From Xiphydria camelus (Eukaryota; Arthropoda; Insecta; Hymenoptera; Xiphydriidae): 64,000 nucleotides of DNA. The stretch spans positions 7,805,394 through 7,869,393 of the forward strand of contig OY783193.1 in NCBI GenBank assembly GCA_963678675.1. Reading direction: 5' to 3'. Position 1 is the first letter of the stretch. Every line of letters begins with the position of its first letter. The position numbers were made by a program, and so were the translations under genes. Positions 36,576-49,247 of the stretch are shown here, piece after piece. The notes under the pieces are model-generated. The model was given only the letters and a program-made list of their open reading frames with translations. It had not been told where the DNA came from and ran no database searches.

Positions 36576-39500
36576 TTATCATTTACGCCAAATATGCTAT
36601 AAAATTGTACCGCCATCTTTAGTGCTGCGGAAATGGTGCAGAGTAATAAATCTTAATTTTCAACTCGATTAAATCTGTGTAGACCTAGATATACCACATT
36701 TCGTGTTATTCGATCTTTCCTCATTATTCCGTAATCTAATATTTATCCTATCCACGAGGAATTCGATACCCACGCGTTTTGTAAATGCACATAAGGATAA
36801 TGTTATACGAATGTACATCCTCTTTCCTGAGTCATTAAATGACTTAAGACACCTGACCAAACTCGAGCTCATCGTAACGTCTGCATACGCGTATTTAATA
36901 TACCCGATAAATGTCTATAGGTATCTCGTATTCCCGCACCTTATTTCCTCTAATTTTACGTGCAGTTAAACGCGCTCCCCGCTGTTTTCCGTTTGTCGGG
37001 CAATTTCGAGGCGCCCGTGGAGAACCTCTTTTCGGAAAATGGGAGGTGATTCGCGAACCGATGAGGAATCGCGAAGAAAAGGAATAATAAAAGCACCCGG
37101 ATATTCGAGTCGGTAAGACCGTTTTATGTTTTCCGGAGGGAAAGACTGCCCGACACCACCAACGTGACTCGCTCCGACGAGAAGACACGAGAGAAGAACA
37201 TCTTTCGCATTTGTGGGAACGGGAAGGGGAAGCTAGAAGGTGCATTGGGAGCGAGCACGTGTGTCTGCGACCGCACGACAGTGGTCAACAGTGTGCAGAG
37301 ATCGTTTCACAAAGCGCCGGCCTCGAGAGAGGGCAAACCAAAACATTTCTTTGATCTCGGTTCTCTTTAAACGTCGTCACCTCAGCTCGATTCTCCGAGA
37401 CTTTTAACCCAGGCGAATCTGTCTTTTTCGGTTTGCAGGATGGGAAAGAAAAAAAGATTGAACAACGCCCGAAATACAATAGATTCTAAAATATGTAGTT
37501 TTTGGGTTCACGAGGGATTGTGGACCCGATTGTTACAGACGCGTTATTACCACTTCACCGGCCAGTAATATTCCGCGTTTCTTTTACTCACGTACGACTT
37601 GCTTTTCAATTGCCTCTCTACTTGCACCGGCACAGCTGCTATGTACTTTATGAGAAAAATGAAACGATCGGTTTTCCCGTGTTGAAAATGTCAACGAACG
37701 CCGGAAAAACTTTCCCTTCCCAAGCGCAGGCACGTCGTTTACGCTTGTATGTAAGGAATTTAACGTCGGAACGAAGAAATGTCGCACCGTAGGAACACGA
37801 TATCAATGGCATCTCGTAATTAAAATAATTTCCTTTTTGAGATTTATAACGTTCCGAAGTGAAATCTCTCGTGCGCCTAACCACCTAATTATGACAGCAA
37901 CTGGCAGCTGACAGCTCCTGACGGTACATCTATGATTTAGCAGAGATGAAAGGTAAGTACAGTTATTAATAAAAAAAAAAGGGGGGTCTTCCCGAGCGAT
38001 TTTTCTTCGCAGCTCTCGTCAAACACGCCCGTCTAAATTCTCAATTTCTAAAAGATTCACTGGGCACTCCGAAATATCGGCGGTCGAAGAGGAAGAGACC
38101 GGAGAAAAAAGATTTCCACGAAAATCCGAACGCGAATTGCTAGGTTAGGTTAGGTTAAGATTTATACCTATGCGACCAAAGTACGCGAATCTCCCGTCTA
38201 CGTGCACGTTTCTTCGCCGTGTACCGTACGTTACACGCGCGCACACACACGCAGAGTATTCACGTGAAATTGAGCGGCGTGACGCACCCGCGACGCGACT
38301 GAAATACGAACGTATACACGCGCTCCACGACGAACGACCCGACTACAAACTCCACACGCGGTGCCGGTCAGCGGCAAACTGACTGGTACGCAGAGCCAGG
38401 AGCGCTGATACTCGCGAATCAGCGCGCGGCGACGACATAGAGACGAGACTTGGTCAGACGCGCAGACCCAGGACTATTAGATGCCGGTGGTGGGGAAAGC
38501 GTCGAGTGTGGAGGGGAGATCAAAGGTACTAGAGAACTGGATGGCAGGACAGCGGATGGCGGGGAAATGCGCGAAGGTAAACTCGGTCGTTATGTACCTG
38601 TTGAATGTCTGCACTCCCTGATCGGACCTGGTCAGAAACGAGAAATCCAAAACCGAAGAAATGGTGAGAGAGGTAGGAAGGTTAGAGGTCGCGCAATCAC
38701 AGTTAGAGATCAGACGACGAGAAGACACTGCCGGATCTGATTTCGTGCGGGATATAGCACGGGTTAAATTAAATCCCGGAGCATCCCAGACTGTTATCGC
38801 GGTATCATTCGTTTGGTTGTCAGAAGTGGATTAATCTCATTCATATTCTCTTTTGAATTTTTGTCTGCGATCCACTCGAGAGCGGGACTCGGCTGAGTAT
38901 TTTATGCGGTTAAGTACACGGGTTTTAAACAGGATGTATGTAAATGCTATATCGTATTTCGTGGCCTGCGAAAGAGTTCTGACGTTTTTGAAAATTATTA
39001 ATATATTATGCTTTCATTACATTTTATTATTTATAAATGTATCAATTAATATTGTCTAATAAAAATACACTTATAATTGTTTGAAAATACAAATCGAATT
39101 CAAAGAATTCTCAAATTTCGATACGTTTCCTTCAACGTTTCTCGAGATGAACCCTCAAAAAAGAAAGGCGAAGATACTCTGCATAAAAGACTGGAAGGAA
39201 AAGGGATCAGCGCGCTGGAATTGCACCGGGTGAAAGGAAGTTACAGTCTCAGTTAGATTCGTGATTGGATGGTCCGTGCAGGGGAACAGGGATTCCGAAG
39301 AAGAGTATTGACTCGGATGTTCGAGCTTTCGAAAGCGCTTTCAGTGTGAGGAAAAGGGTGAACTACGCGAATAGGATTGAACTTTTCCTTTTACGCCACC
39401 CACGAATAACAAAATAAACTGAACTCCGCTCGATGGAAAATTGTAAAAAACTCGTTCAGTGGGCCGACATTTTTAATTTCATGGTTGAGAGATTTTTAGA

Positions 39501-41667
39501 GACGTACGATTTTGATATTGTTAATACCTACCTACAATACCTACCTATTATTGCTCTACTTTAAATACCGTCGATATCGATTATCAAAATAAAAAATTAG
39601 TATATCTATAACTAAAATCCTTCCCGACAATTAGCCCTTCAAGAACGTCTCGCTCATATATTACAGAGATGAGTATGTAGAATGGTACACATTTGATGGG
39701 CTTCCCTCGACCTTTTTTATCCTCCAGTGAGCTCGCATTTTCTGCCTACTCCCTTCCTCGCATGTGATAGACGTATAAGCGTTTCTTTGTTATCGGGGAC
39801 GTGAAAGACTCCACGCGCCCTCGTAGAAGGGTTGAAAGCCTCGTACACTCCGCTTTCCCGTGACACTGCAGACTCTGAGAGTAGCGAAATCGTGGGAGAT
39901 AGGGATTTGTCGTTCTTTTTATCACTCGTCGCGAACCCTCACCGCGGGTTGCCAGAAATGTCAGTAGTCGGTAAGCACGAGACGTATAAGCAGGCATCGT
40001 TCGATTCGCACCCCTGGTAAGGAGCCACTTGTAATGTCGCGTGATACGTCACTGAGTCTGTCACGTTATCGGAAAATAGACACCACTCAGGCACACCGTC
40101 TGATATACGTACGAATGCGTCTGCTGTACGTAAACTCGATATTCCAAGATACCGGGATTGATGAAAGAAAAGGAAGCCACAAAAAAAGGTTCATCGTTTT
40201 ACGCTTCTACAATAAGCTCCCCTATCCTTTGTACCGAACGTCGTAAAACTTGTCAGCCGTATCAATCTCGCGCATTTGAGACGCGATACCGAGTGGCTTC
40301 CGAAGGAATCTATTTTCGACAGTCCAAGAGAGCCATTATTCGACACGACCGCCGAAAGAGCGAGCACGTAAGAACTTTGGCGCGTGATGTACAACCCCGC
40401 GGCTCGCAGGGACGTACGAACGAAAGATTCTCAATTTGTCTCGACGTGTTTGAAAGTGGGCGCTAAAGGGAGGGCAACGGATGAAAGGGGCTGGGTGCCG
40501 AGGATACCTATATCAAACGCCTCGGGATCCTCGCGTGAGCCGTACGGCTGAACGGCAAATGAGCAAAACAGCCGTGGGCCACGTCCCCGTGTCAAAGGAA
40601 AGCCCTCAGCTCTCGAGCTAGGTGAAATTCTTGACTTTGCCCTCGGGATGGTAAATTACCTCACCGCATCCTCTCTAAATCACTCCCGCTTTTTGTCCCC
40701 CGTCTCGTGATCGGCTCCAACGAGGTGTCGGCAATAAGGGATCCTCCTCCTCGAGGGCGAGACGAAGATCGCCGCGCAGGTCGTCCTCCGGCGACTGCCA
40801 CGCGCAGCTTCTTCCCTACTTCTGTCTCGTTTTGCACCCCCTTTCGGCGGAGAAGCGAGATAAGGTCGTCGTGGATTAAGCGAGTTCTTCGCGAGGTGCG
40901 AACGGCGAGATTAGCCGGGCCAGCATGGTCGCCGGGAGGACCGTGAGGTTATTTCTCCGAACGGTTGGTTCACCTCTCGCCAGGGTCGAAGGGGTGGTCG
41001 ATTATGTGAACCGGTTTTTTTTCCGACCCTCCCAACTTTGGCCACCGGTCGAGATCGGAATTCGAGGGAAAAAAACAGGTGGCGAGACTGTAAAGTATCG
41101 TTGATGATCTCGACACGACACTCGAGTTGTCGCGCATTTTGCGCCGGCTATCTCGTCTTGCTCTCACAGCGCGTTTGATGTTTTTTTTTCTGCTGCGCTG
41201 CTTCATGCTTAGCTGGCTCGGTACACGGTGAATTTATTGAGAAAATTCTCACGTCCCTTCAAAGAGAAGCGACCCAAGGGCCGCCTTGAAAGTTTCGCAA
41301 GTATATACGAAACGACCAAGATTCGACGTAAGGAAACGCCCGCCGTCGACGGCGACTATGCCCGTCGTCGTTCCTGGGTAGCCTCGTTTTCGCGCGGAGC
41401 ATCACACCGTCACGTAGGCACCGCGAAGCGATAACGTAACGTGGTAACGTATGCACGCGAAGGCTTCTGTACTGCCTCTTAGGAATTCAAACCACCGAAG
41501 ACACATTTTCAAGCGAAGCTCCCCACGAGTACGTTGTCGTCGCGCGTGCGAGTGGTCGATGGGATATACCGCTGTTTAAGGTCCTTTCCGTAATTAGGGA
41601 GAAGTTAATTAAGACGGCTCGCTTGAATAAACATCCGCTTGTTTCATTCGATGATACAATATTTAAG
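36576..41667. other. Stretch with CpG-rich blocks, no gene recognised
   Basis: CpG-rich blocks at about 37000-38800 and 40680-41460 have higher GC than the AT-rich DNA between them. They contain frames of 60-100 codons that are open mainly because stops are rare. They resemble promoter or 5'-exon regions, but no start, splice site or domain could be fixed. A short telomere-like motif is at 38141-38157. Confidence 0.3.
38141..38157. repeat. Short (TTAGG)-type run
   Basis: The sequence TAGGTTAGGTTAGGTTA is about three units of TTAGG, the common arthropod telomere repeat. At this length it can be chance or an old insertion scar. It does not indicate a chromosome end. Confidence 0.6.
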
Positions 41668-41899
41668 CACGGAAAAAAATAAATCGTAGCATGTATAAAG
41701 TTTGTGGTAAATTTTTGGACAAGTTCAATTTACTGTTACGATAACTACAATTTTAGTAAAAATTATAGTAAAATTTATAGAAGTTGCAAGCGTTGCTGTC
41801 ATTTTTACTAAAATTGTAGTTATAATAACATTAAATTGACCTAGTTCCAAAATTTACCAGAAACTTTGTAAATGTTACGATTAATTTTTTCCCTGCGTG
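41668..41899. mobile_element. MITE-like fold-back, about 232 bp
   Basis: The left arm reads CACGGAAAAAAATAAATCG then AAAGTTTGTGGTAAATTTT and AACTACAATTTTAGTAAAAA. The right arm is the inverted copy with TTTTTACTAAAATTGTAGTT and ends TTTTTTCCCTGCGTG. Arms of about 100 bp with scattered changes. No coding capacity. It is a typical AT-rich inverted-repeat element. Confidence 0.8.
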
Positions 41900-44800
41900 C
41901 TGTTTTTGTTTGTCACGCGATAATGCTACAAATTTTATATAAAAAATAAGATGTAGCTTTATTGAACAAAGTGTGAGAAATAAAGATTCTCTTTATAAAC
42001 TGAATGTGTTATTTTATTTTGTGAAAATAGATATAACCGAAAACACAAGCAACTAAGAATTTCTGGACCGCCTTGTATATTTGTCACCCCGATTCTACTC
42101 CAACGCGAATTAATTACCATCAAAAGATCTACCTCCCACTCGTTTATCAAACATTTTGTTATACATTCCTGGCTTAATGTGTACATACTCCTTCAAGATA
42201 ATGAAATATTGAAGAGGACTCGTTTGATGAACAAGGATGATCACTGAACGTCTTTCAGGCGGCATTTTTATTAAAATGAATCCTTATGCGACGCGCTCGT
42301 CCGGCTGTCGTCCCTCGTCCTCAAGGATGATGTAATCTCGTACCGAGGGATTAAGTTAGCGGAAATTACATTCTAATTTTTACGATCTCGCGGCATAAAT
42401 AGACCCACAGGACTGCCGGAGGCCGAGGAAATCCCAATCTGAGTTAACAGGACATTTCTCGAGCGTGTTAGCGCTACCGAGATTACATCGGGCCGAGGTC
42501 TCGTCCTGCAATCTTCCCATGTTTGAGTGTACGTCTTTTAGAAGTGTATTAAAATACCTGCCATATATATCTGCCGGCCTTTGCGAATTAGACGTATCTA
42601 ACAAGCGTGTAAAAGGTGTAAAAATGTATGTTTCGCTCAAGATACCTTTCATATCATCGATATAGTTCGATATAGGTGTTCGTTCCATATAAGACTGATA
42701 AAAAGCACGAAATTGTTCCATATCAACTCGCAGATTTCTCCAATCAAAACACTTTTACCTTGGCCCCTTTCGTATTCATAATTGCTCACCCCAATTAATT
42801 AAAGAGTCTCGAAACTCTTTTTCCACACTAATTTCCCGTTAAAGTTTTAACGTTAATAGTCGACCAGTCATCGTTTCTAACTTTGAGAGCAGGTCGCGAG
42901 AGTACTGACCTAAAAAGCCGGTAGGAAACCGGGTTGTTCTAATAGTTTTCAAAGTGCAGTAAATCTTTTTCAAGTGTAGTTTCCGCTGGCATACCTGTGC
43001 ATGCTTTATAAAACTGCTTTTAACTCCTTGGAAAAAAAGAGTAATACTTTTTTTCATTAATTCGTCATCTCCAGAGAAACGACGGAATTCGGGACTTTCG
43101 CATTAAATGGGTCATCTCCTGCCTCGCCCCCCAAAAAAACACGTCGACCGATATTAAAAATGTATCGCAGCGTCCACACCTATATGACCCACCGTACTCG
43201 AAACTCCATTACAGCTTGCCCAGGGTTTCATCATTAATGGATGCTACAAATACGATTCTCGAGGACATCAAGATTTATTAGTAAAAAGGCGGACGAATCG
43301 TACGGTCCATACTGATATCGTATTCCCGCCTGAAAGCAGGCTGAGATTTAGTGAAATATTCAGAACACTCGAGGAAGACTTGGCAAGAGCTTCGAGAAGG
43401 AGAGAAGGAGCGGCTCCCTCCTTTCGGCTCGGTAGTACCTCCCCTCCGGCGCGTATTACGTATTCCGTGGCGCAGGATATAAAGCTCTTAAAGCTCAAAT
43501 ACCCAGGCGACACACGCGGCTATGTTAATCCCTTTTCTCACCGTCCATCCCCTCGTCCCCTGAATACCACCACTCCTCCTTCATACATACATGCATGGAT
43601 TCTACTCAACGCTACTACCCCGATAACCCTGAGCCTCCCCCGAAGCAACGAGAGCGTTCGTTTTCGTTGCCCGATTCATCGACGGGTTCAATTCGTTATC
43701 CGCAAATTCAATAAAAAAGTTTTTCCCTTATCGTCCGATATGTCTTCAGAGGCTTTTAGTGAAAAACTGAAAAGAGATGACGTTCTTTACTTGTGTATGC
43801 ACAGGTTATGTCTTGGATTCGTCGTCCATTGAAAGAACGTCCTTGTCTGACGCTCCGAATAATTACAGAAATTTGTGAAGGGGTGAAAGTGTACGACAGA
43901 GACGCCCTTAATGAAGGACTTGTGTTACGATTAGCGTCCTCGTTCGCACTCGCACATCTCCACGGTGAACCCGGAGACAAGCTGTGTGTATAGGATAATG
44001 TATCTTTAGTTAGCTATTTAGTATAGAGTTGGAAGCACGCATTTCTATGGTGAAGGAAACATTGAGTTGCTGGATGAATAATATACAGTTTCGAAGAAAT
44101 ATTATTTTCAAAGGAAAGTCCAATACCCGTCCGAGAGAGCGGTAGAATGACGAAAGAGGAGAAGGGAAAGGGTGATTATCTTTCTCTTCTTTTAGCTCTC
44201 TCCCTTTAAACTTCTAATGATGTTACTTTCCTTTTTACAAAAAATCCTTTTAACGTTTATACGTTATTCTACATTAGAGGGCATCGCTGAGTAGTTGACA
44301 GTATAAAATATCGTTCCAGTATAAAATTAATAAATATTACCAAGCCTAGAACGTACAGAGCTTCCAAGTAAATGTTATATCGAAACACCTTCATTTATAA
44401 AACCTGCATGGAGAAAAAGGATTAGTAAAAAATCATGGGAAAACCCTTGAATTTTTATTGTTTTCCTAGTAACAGGGCTCGTCGAAGTGAAACATTGAAG
44501 TTTTTAATACTCGTAAGTCAAAGCATACTTTTTACGGTTCGTAATAGTATAAACATTAATTTATATCGTAAAATTTACCAATCTCCCGTTTATATGTGTC
44601 CCGGGTGCTTACGAGTTTATACTGCAATGAACTGTAAAAAGTACGCTGTGTCACCTCGAAGAACCTTGTTACTCGGATTTACTGTAAAAATGACTAACTC
44701 TTTTCTCTGCGTACTGATCACTAACGTACATTATTTATTAAACAGAAAGAGATATACGTTTGTTCTCTCTCTCTTTATAAACGAGAAGCTTTATTTCAGG

Positions 44801-47800
44801 AATCAGTTGGTTTCATATAAATCACACACAGAGAAACAGATTTGCGTGTAAAAGGATCTAACTTAATCAAAAATAATCTAAACGATAAAATATACCGATT
44901 TGCCGATCGAATCTCCGTTAAATCCAGCTTTCTCGACCGAGCTACGTGATAGAATCTTCGACCGATCGACGGCCTCCCTTTTCCATCACACGGGAAACTT
45001 AGCAAAGTGTGGTATTTAGAGGCGGTACACGTCCTCCGTATCTCCTGGGAGCGACTTATGAAACTATAGCGCGCTGCTACGATTCTTTCTTTGGAATTTA
45101 GTGGGCAGGATGACATGGGAACATGGGGAACCGGATAAATCCAACGAAAAAAACCTGCGGTGACCTATTTCGAATCTCGCCTCTAAACATAGGTCCAAAT
45201 CGAAAAGCAAAAATGCCTCCGAATGCAATTTGCGTCGCGCTTATAGCAATACTCGACGATTCGAATAACAGAAATTGCATTCATCAGAGTTCGCGAGAAT
45301 GTTCACTCCCCAGGCTCCGGTCTTAACGCTGAAGGTGAGCCAGTCGAATTCAAAAGCAAAAGGAAGATAAGTAAGAGGAGGTGTAGGAAAGTGGAAAAAC
45401 TTTTCCCGATGTAATCGAATTATCGCGCGAAGCTGACACGGGGAAACTGAAAAGGTGAACCGCGCTAAGTTCTCCACCTCCGGCCGTTGTACTTATAATC
45501 CCATGGGTTCCCTTCGCGCTTATTTCGCGCGCGCACCGACACCCGGCTGCACTCACAAAGCCATAGTAACCAAGCCAGAGCTACCGCGCGGGTCTCTTCC
45601 GCTGGAGACGATATGCCCTACCCCATTCCTACCCGACCTTTTCTGCCGCACTCCCCCCTTTCATTCGACGCGTTCGCCCACGCGCGCGCGCGTACACTTT
45701 CGTATCTCATTATTTTTAATGAGGCACCACTATGGAATACTGGACAGACCCTGAAGAATTTATCGAGGCTCTGCGGCCGGATCTTCAAACGCTGTTGCGA
45801 CACTTTCCGACTTAACGCCGCATCGCCTTACTGACAATGAGACGCGTTAGAGTGTAATGTGTACTGGTAATTGTAGCAATGGTCGGATGTCAAAAGCCTC
45901 TGATACCTTTCGAAGGGTGGATTGGTACTTTGAAAGGGGTTTACTAGTTGCCGCGATATTTTCATTAGGTGAAGTTATGCGAATATTAATGAGTGCCGAT
46001 CGTACGATTTAGGGAATTTACCATGTGAGGACAGTCGAGCACCGTTGGTGGGAAACGATTATGGAGATTCACCAGGTTTGCTTAACATGAGAGAAATGTA
46101 TGAAATTCATAAGGGTGGCTTTTAGTACGGCGTTCACCTGCATGAATTATTTTAGAATTTTCATCCGCACCACTCTTGAGAAAATTGGATGTAAATTCTG
46201 ATTCTTATATGCGGGCTTTTTTATGGGGTTCTGTTATTACGGGAATAGAAACTCAAATACGCTAATTTGACGATCTTCTTTTATCCCGCATACGTAGTAG
46301 GTACTCGTGTGAAAATAAATGCTATTTTATATTGCTATGAAAGCTATATATAATTGGCATGTATTTTTTTTATAACACGTAAAAATGACAAAGTTACAGT
46401 TTCTTTACGAGAACTGAACTTTCATACCGCGTCAAAAATGTATTTTACGAAAAATCCGTAAATTCATCGAGGCGTACGTCTCCTTCATCTTACCGAACGA
46501 CGTTAATTCCTTCGAATCAAAAAACAGCGAAAACTTTAATCTTGTATTTGAAAAGAAAACTCAAGTGGAATTTCATAAAGATCGAATGAACGTGAAAAAA
46601 GGGGATCGCGAAAGAAGGGTAGGCGACGGAGTGTTCAGCGAAGGGGATGTATCCCAAGTTTCGACGTAGTCGTGACACATACCCTATCAACCTATAAACC
46701 ACGCCACCCCCGTCGATTATAGTTCTCTCTGTAACGAGCAAAAGCTTCAAGCAAATATCTTTCCGCTCTGTTACCCCTGCAAAGAGTCCATGGTGATATC
46801 GGCTCCCGGTATATACCGTTAGACTTTCTCAATACAGTGGAATCAAAAGTGAATGCTCCCATTCAACCCGACAAAAAAATGCCAGCACAGCTTCTCGTCG
46901 ACTTGGAAAACAAAAAAGTTAGACGCAGTTCTCTGTAACGGATATGCGGCGGTCTAAGGAGTTTTTTCTCCGCTAACGGATCTCTTCTCCTTCGTATTAG
47001 GCAAGTGATTCGACGAATTTCGAAAAATCGATAAGTCGCGAAACGATAACGGGTCGTAAGAGGGTTCCATCAAAAATATACGAAGAGATTAAATATTAGA
47101 CACAGACTTTCGAAAATAAATCTATTCAGGGTAACTTAAATGGATTACTTATATACAGAAATGAACAGTACGGCATGCGTACTTACTGTTTACCACATAG
47201 AAACAGGGCTTTGAGAAGACCTGCAGCATATAAGGGCGAGAGCTCTTTAGAGAATAACGATTACCCATAAAAGCGCTCTAAAGCCAGCACTGTTCCCACC
47301 GGCAAATTAACTTCGCTATAGAAATGATAGTGAAAAGAAACCATGTGTATCGGTAGCACCGTACGTACAGGGAACACTTGAATAGATAGCATGCATATAA
47401 AAGCCTCCTACGAGGTTGGGGTCAGATCTTATGGGCATGATCTCTCCAAGAATGCGCCTACCTATACTGAACCCCGTTACGAGAAACAGTCTCAAAAAAA
47501 GGGTAGCCACCGTGGTCTAAAAACGCTTGTCAAATCAAATTAGAAGAATTCACCATCCCTAATGAAATCATCGTTCTTCTATTTAAGCATCCTTGATAAG
47601 CTTTGGCCTCGAAATATTCTCAACTCCTGGCTAACAATCCAGACAGACTGCCCCTCTTGTTCCCGAGAGCTACCCCCGCTCATACCATACGCTGAATACG
47701 CACTATGCCATTACAGCCACGTCGCCACACTACATTATACCGGCCAAGTAATTTATGTCAGTGGCACCTGCATGCTCTGCTATTAGTAGGGTGCACTTCT

Positions 47801-49216
47801 TATGAAGGTTTCGACGATACAAATCGTCTCATTAATATAATCAATAATGTATAGATTAATTTCTACCAATTTATACGACAGTAATATTCTTATCGGTCTA
47901 TTTAACTAAAAAAAAAATAAGTCACCGCTTTATGGGCAAAATAAGTTAACGTTTTTTTTTTTCATTTCATCGTTGAGCCGATTTATTGTTCAATTTTTCT
48001 CTCGATAATATTTTTGTCTCAATTCATAAAATTCCTCCGTTCCCCTTTGCACGCCCCTCCATAATTCGTTTAAACGATACAAAAAGCTTAAAACCTGTTT
48101 CATGTTATCGATCAATGTGGGAGCGTAGTTACAGAGGATTGGCCTTGAATTCATCACCTCAGTCGAAAAATGAACAAAGCTAAAGGCTCGCTGATTGCCT
48201 CCCGCGTGTGCAATTTGGTCTCGCAGTTGTAGCCAATGTGCCACCGAGCATGGCTGGAGCCAGATGGCACCACTCATTTAGCTATACAACCGAATGATCG
48301 ATTTGCCCCGCATGCTCAATTCACCTTTCTCGTTTCTAAAGGTCCATTGCCGGTTGACCGAAACAGCCGGACTGGCAACAGTACTCTTTTCCTCTTTAGA
48401 GAAACGACTTATAAATGTTTTCGTGCAGTTATTTATTTCTATGGATTCTTTTTCTACAGAAACTATACTCTTCTAGAGATAGGAGGAGTGAGAGGAGGAA
48501 GGAGTTGCTGGGGTTTGGCTCTTTCCTGTATATTAGCACCATTCAACTGAAACTGTAATGGACCGCAACCTAGTTCTCCTTTTATGTGGCTAGTCCGTAT
48601 CCGATTGCATATCATGATGTCAGATCGTCTGGCAATTTTTATGACTTATTGATTTTTAGCGTTCCGTGGTTTTATATACCTACTTTTTGTCAATTAGGTT
48701 TATTAATCCCTTTCTGGATGAATCGTTTCTTTCTCAATTTATCTAAAACACATTCACAAGTAAATATATCCAGTCCTGAATTATATTTTTATTTAACTTC
48801 TCGGAATATTATGGCTGTTTTGAAATAATTGATTGTTAGAAACCAATATTAATCTTATATAAAAATGTATAGGAAAATGGTATATATAAATAATGCGCAT
48901 GTGTAAGAATTTTCTATAATAAATGCGTTCTTGCTTTTTTATTTACGAACTTTCTCCATTCTGACAATTTATTGAAATGGTTCGTATGATTACATTTCAT
49001 TCAAAAACATTCCGTATTGCACCAGTTGCACGGTATTTTCAAGTGTATGCAAATTTAGAAAAATATTGACTCTCTCCTGTCGGAAGCTGCAGAGGAGCAA
49101 GGACGATTATTAATTCCAACGCAATGTAGCTTCGCGCCATAAAAGTATATGTGAAATAAAGCACTTTAATATAGGAACCTCTCTCTGCATATTAAACTAC
49201 TAAACTATACGTAAAT
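41900..49216. other. Long stretch without a supported gene
   Basis: Frames such as 42380-42721 (minus, 113 codons), 43380-43832 (plus, 150 codons), 44435-44851 (plus, 138 codons) and 47990-48277 (minus, 95 codons) show no domain that I recognise. The last has an AATAAA word just after its stop, which could mark a 3' end but is common in AT-rich DNA. A CpG-richer segment with a (CG)n run lies around 45500-45700. Confidence 0.3.
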
Positions 49217-49247
49217 TCTCTACGATGCATTCTATGCATCGTAGAGA
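49217..49247. repeat. Perfect short hairpin
   Basis: Two 14-bp arms (TCTCTACGATGCAT and its complement) flank a 3-base loop. It lies in AT-rich DNA with no neighbouring gene. It could be a fold-back remnant, and a T-rich terminator tract is absent. Confidence 0.85.

Noticed and set aside
38141..38157. Telomere or chromosome end
   Set aside because: Only about three TTAGG units, with ordinary sequence on both sides.
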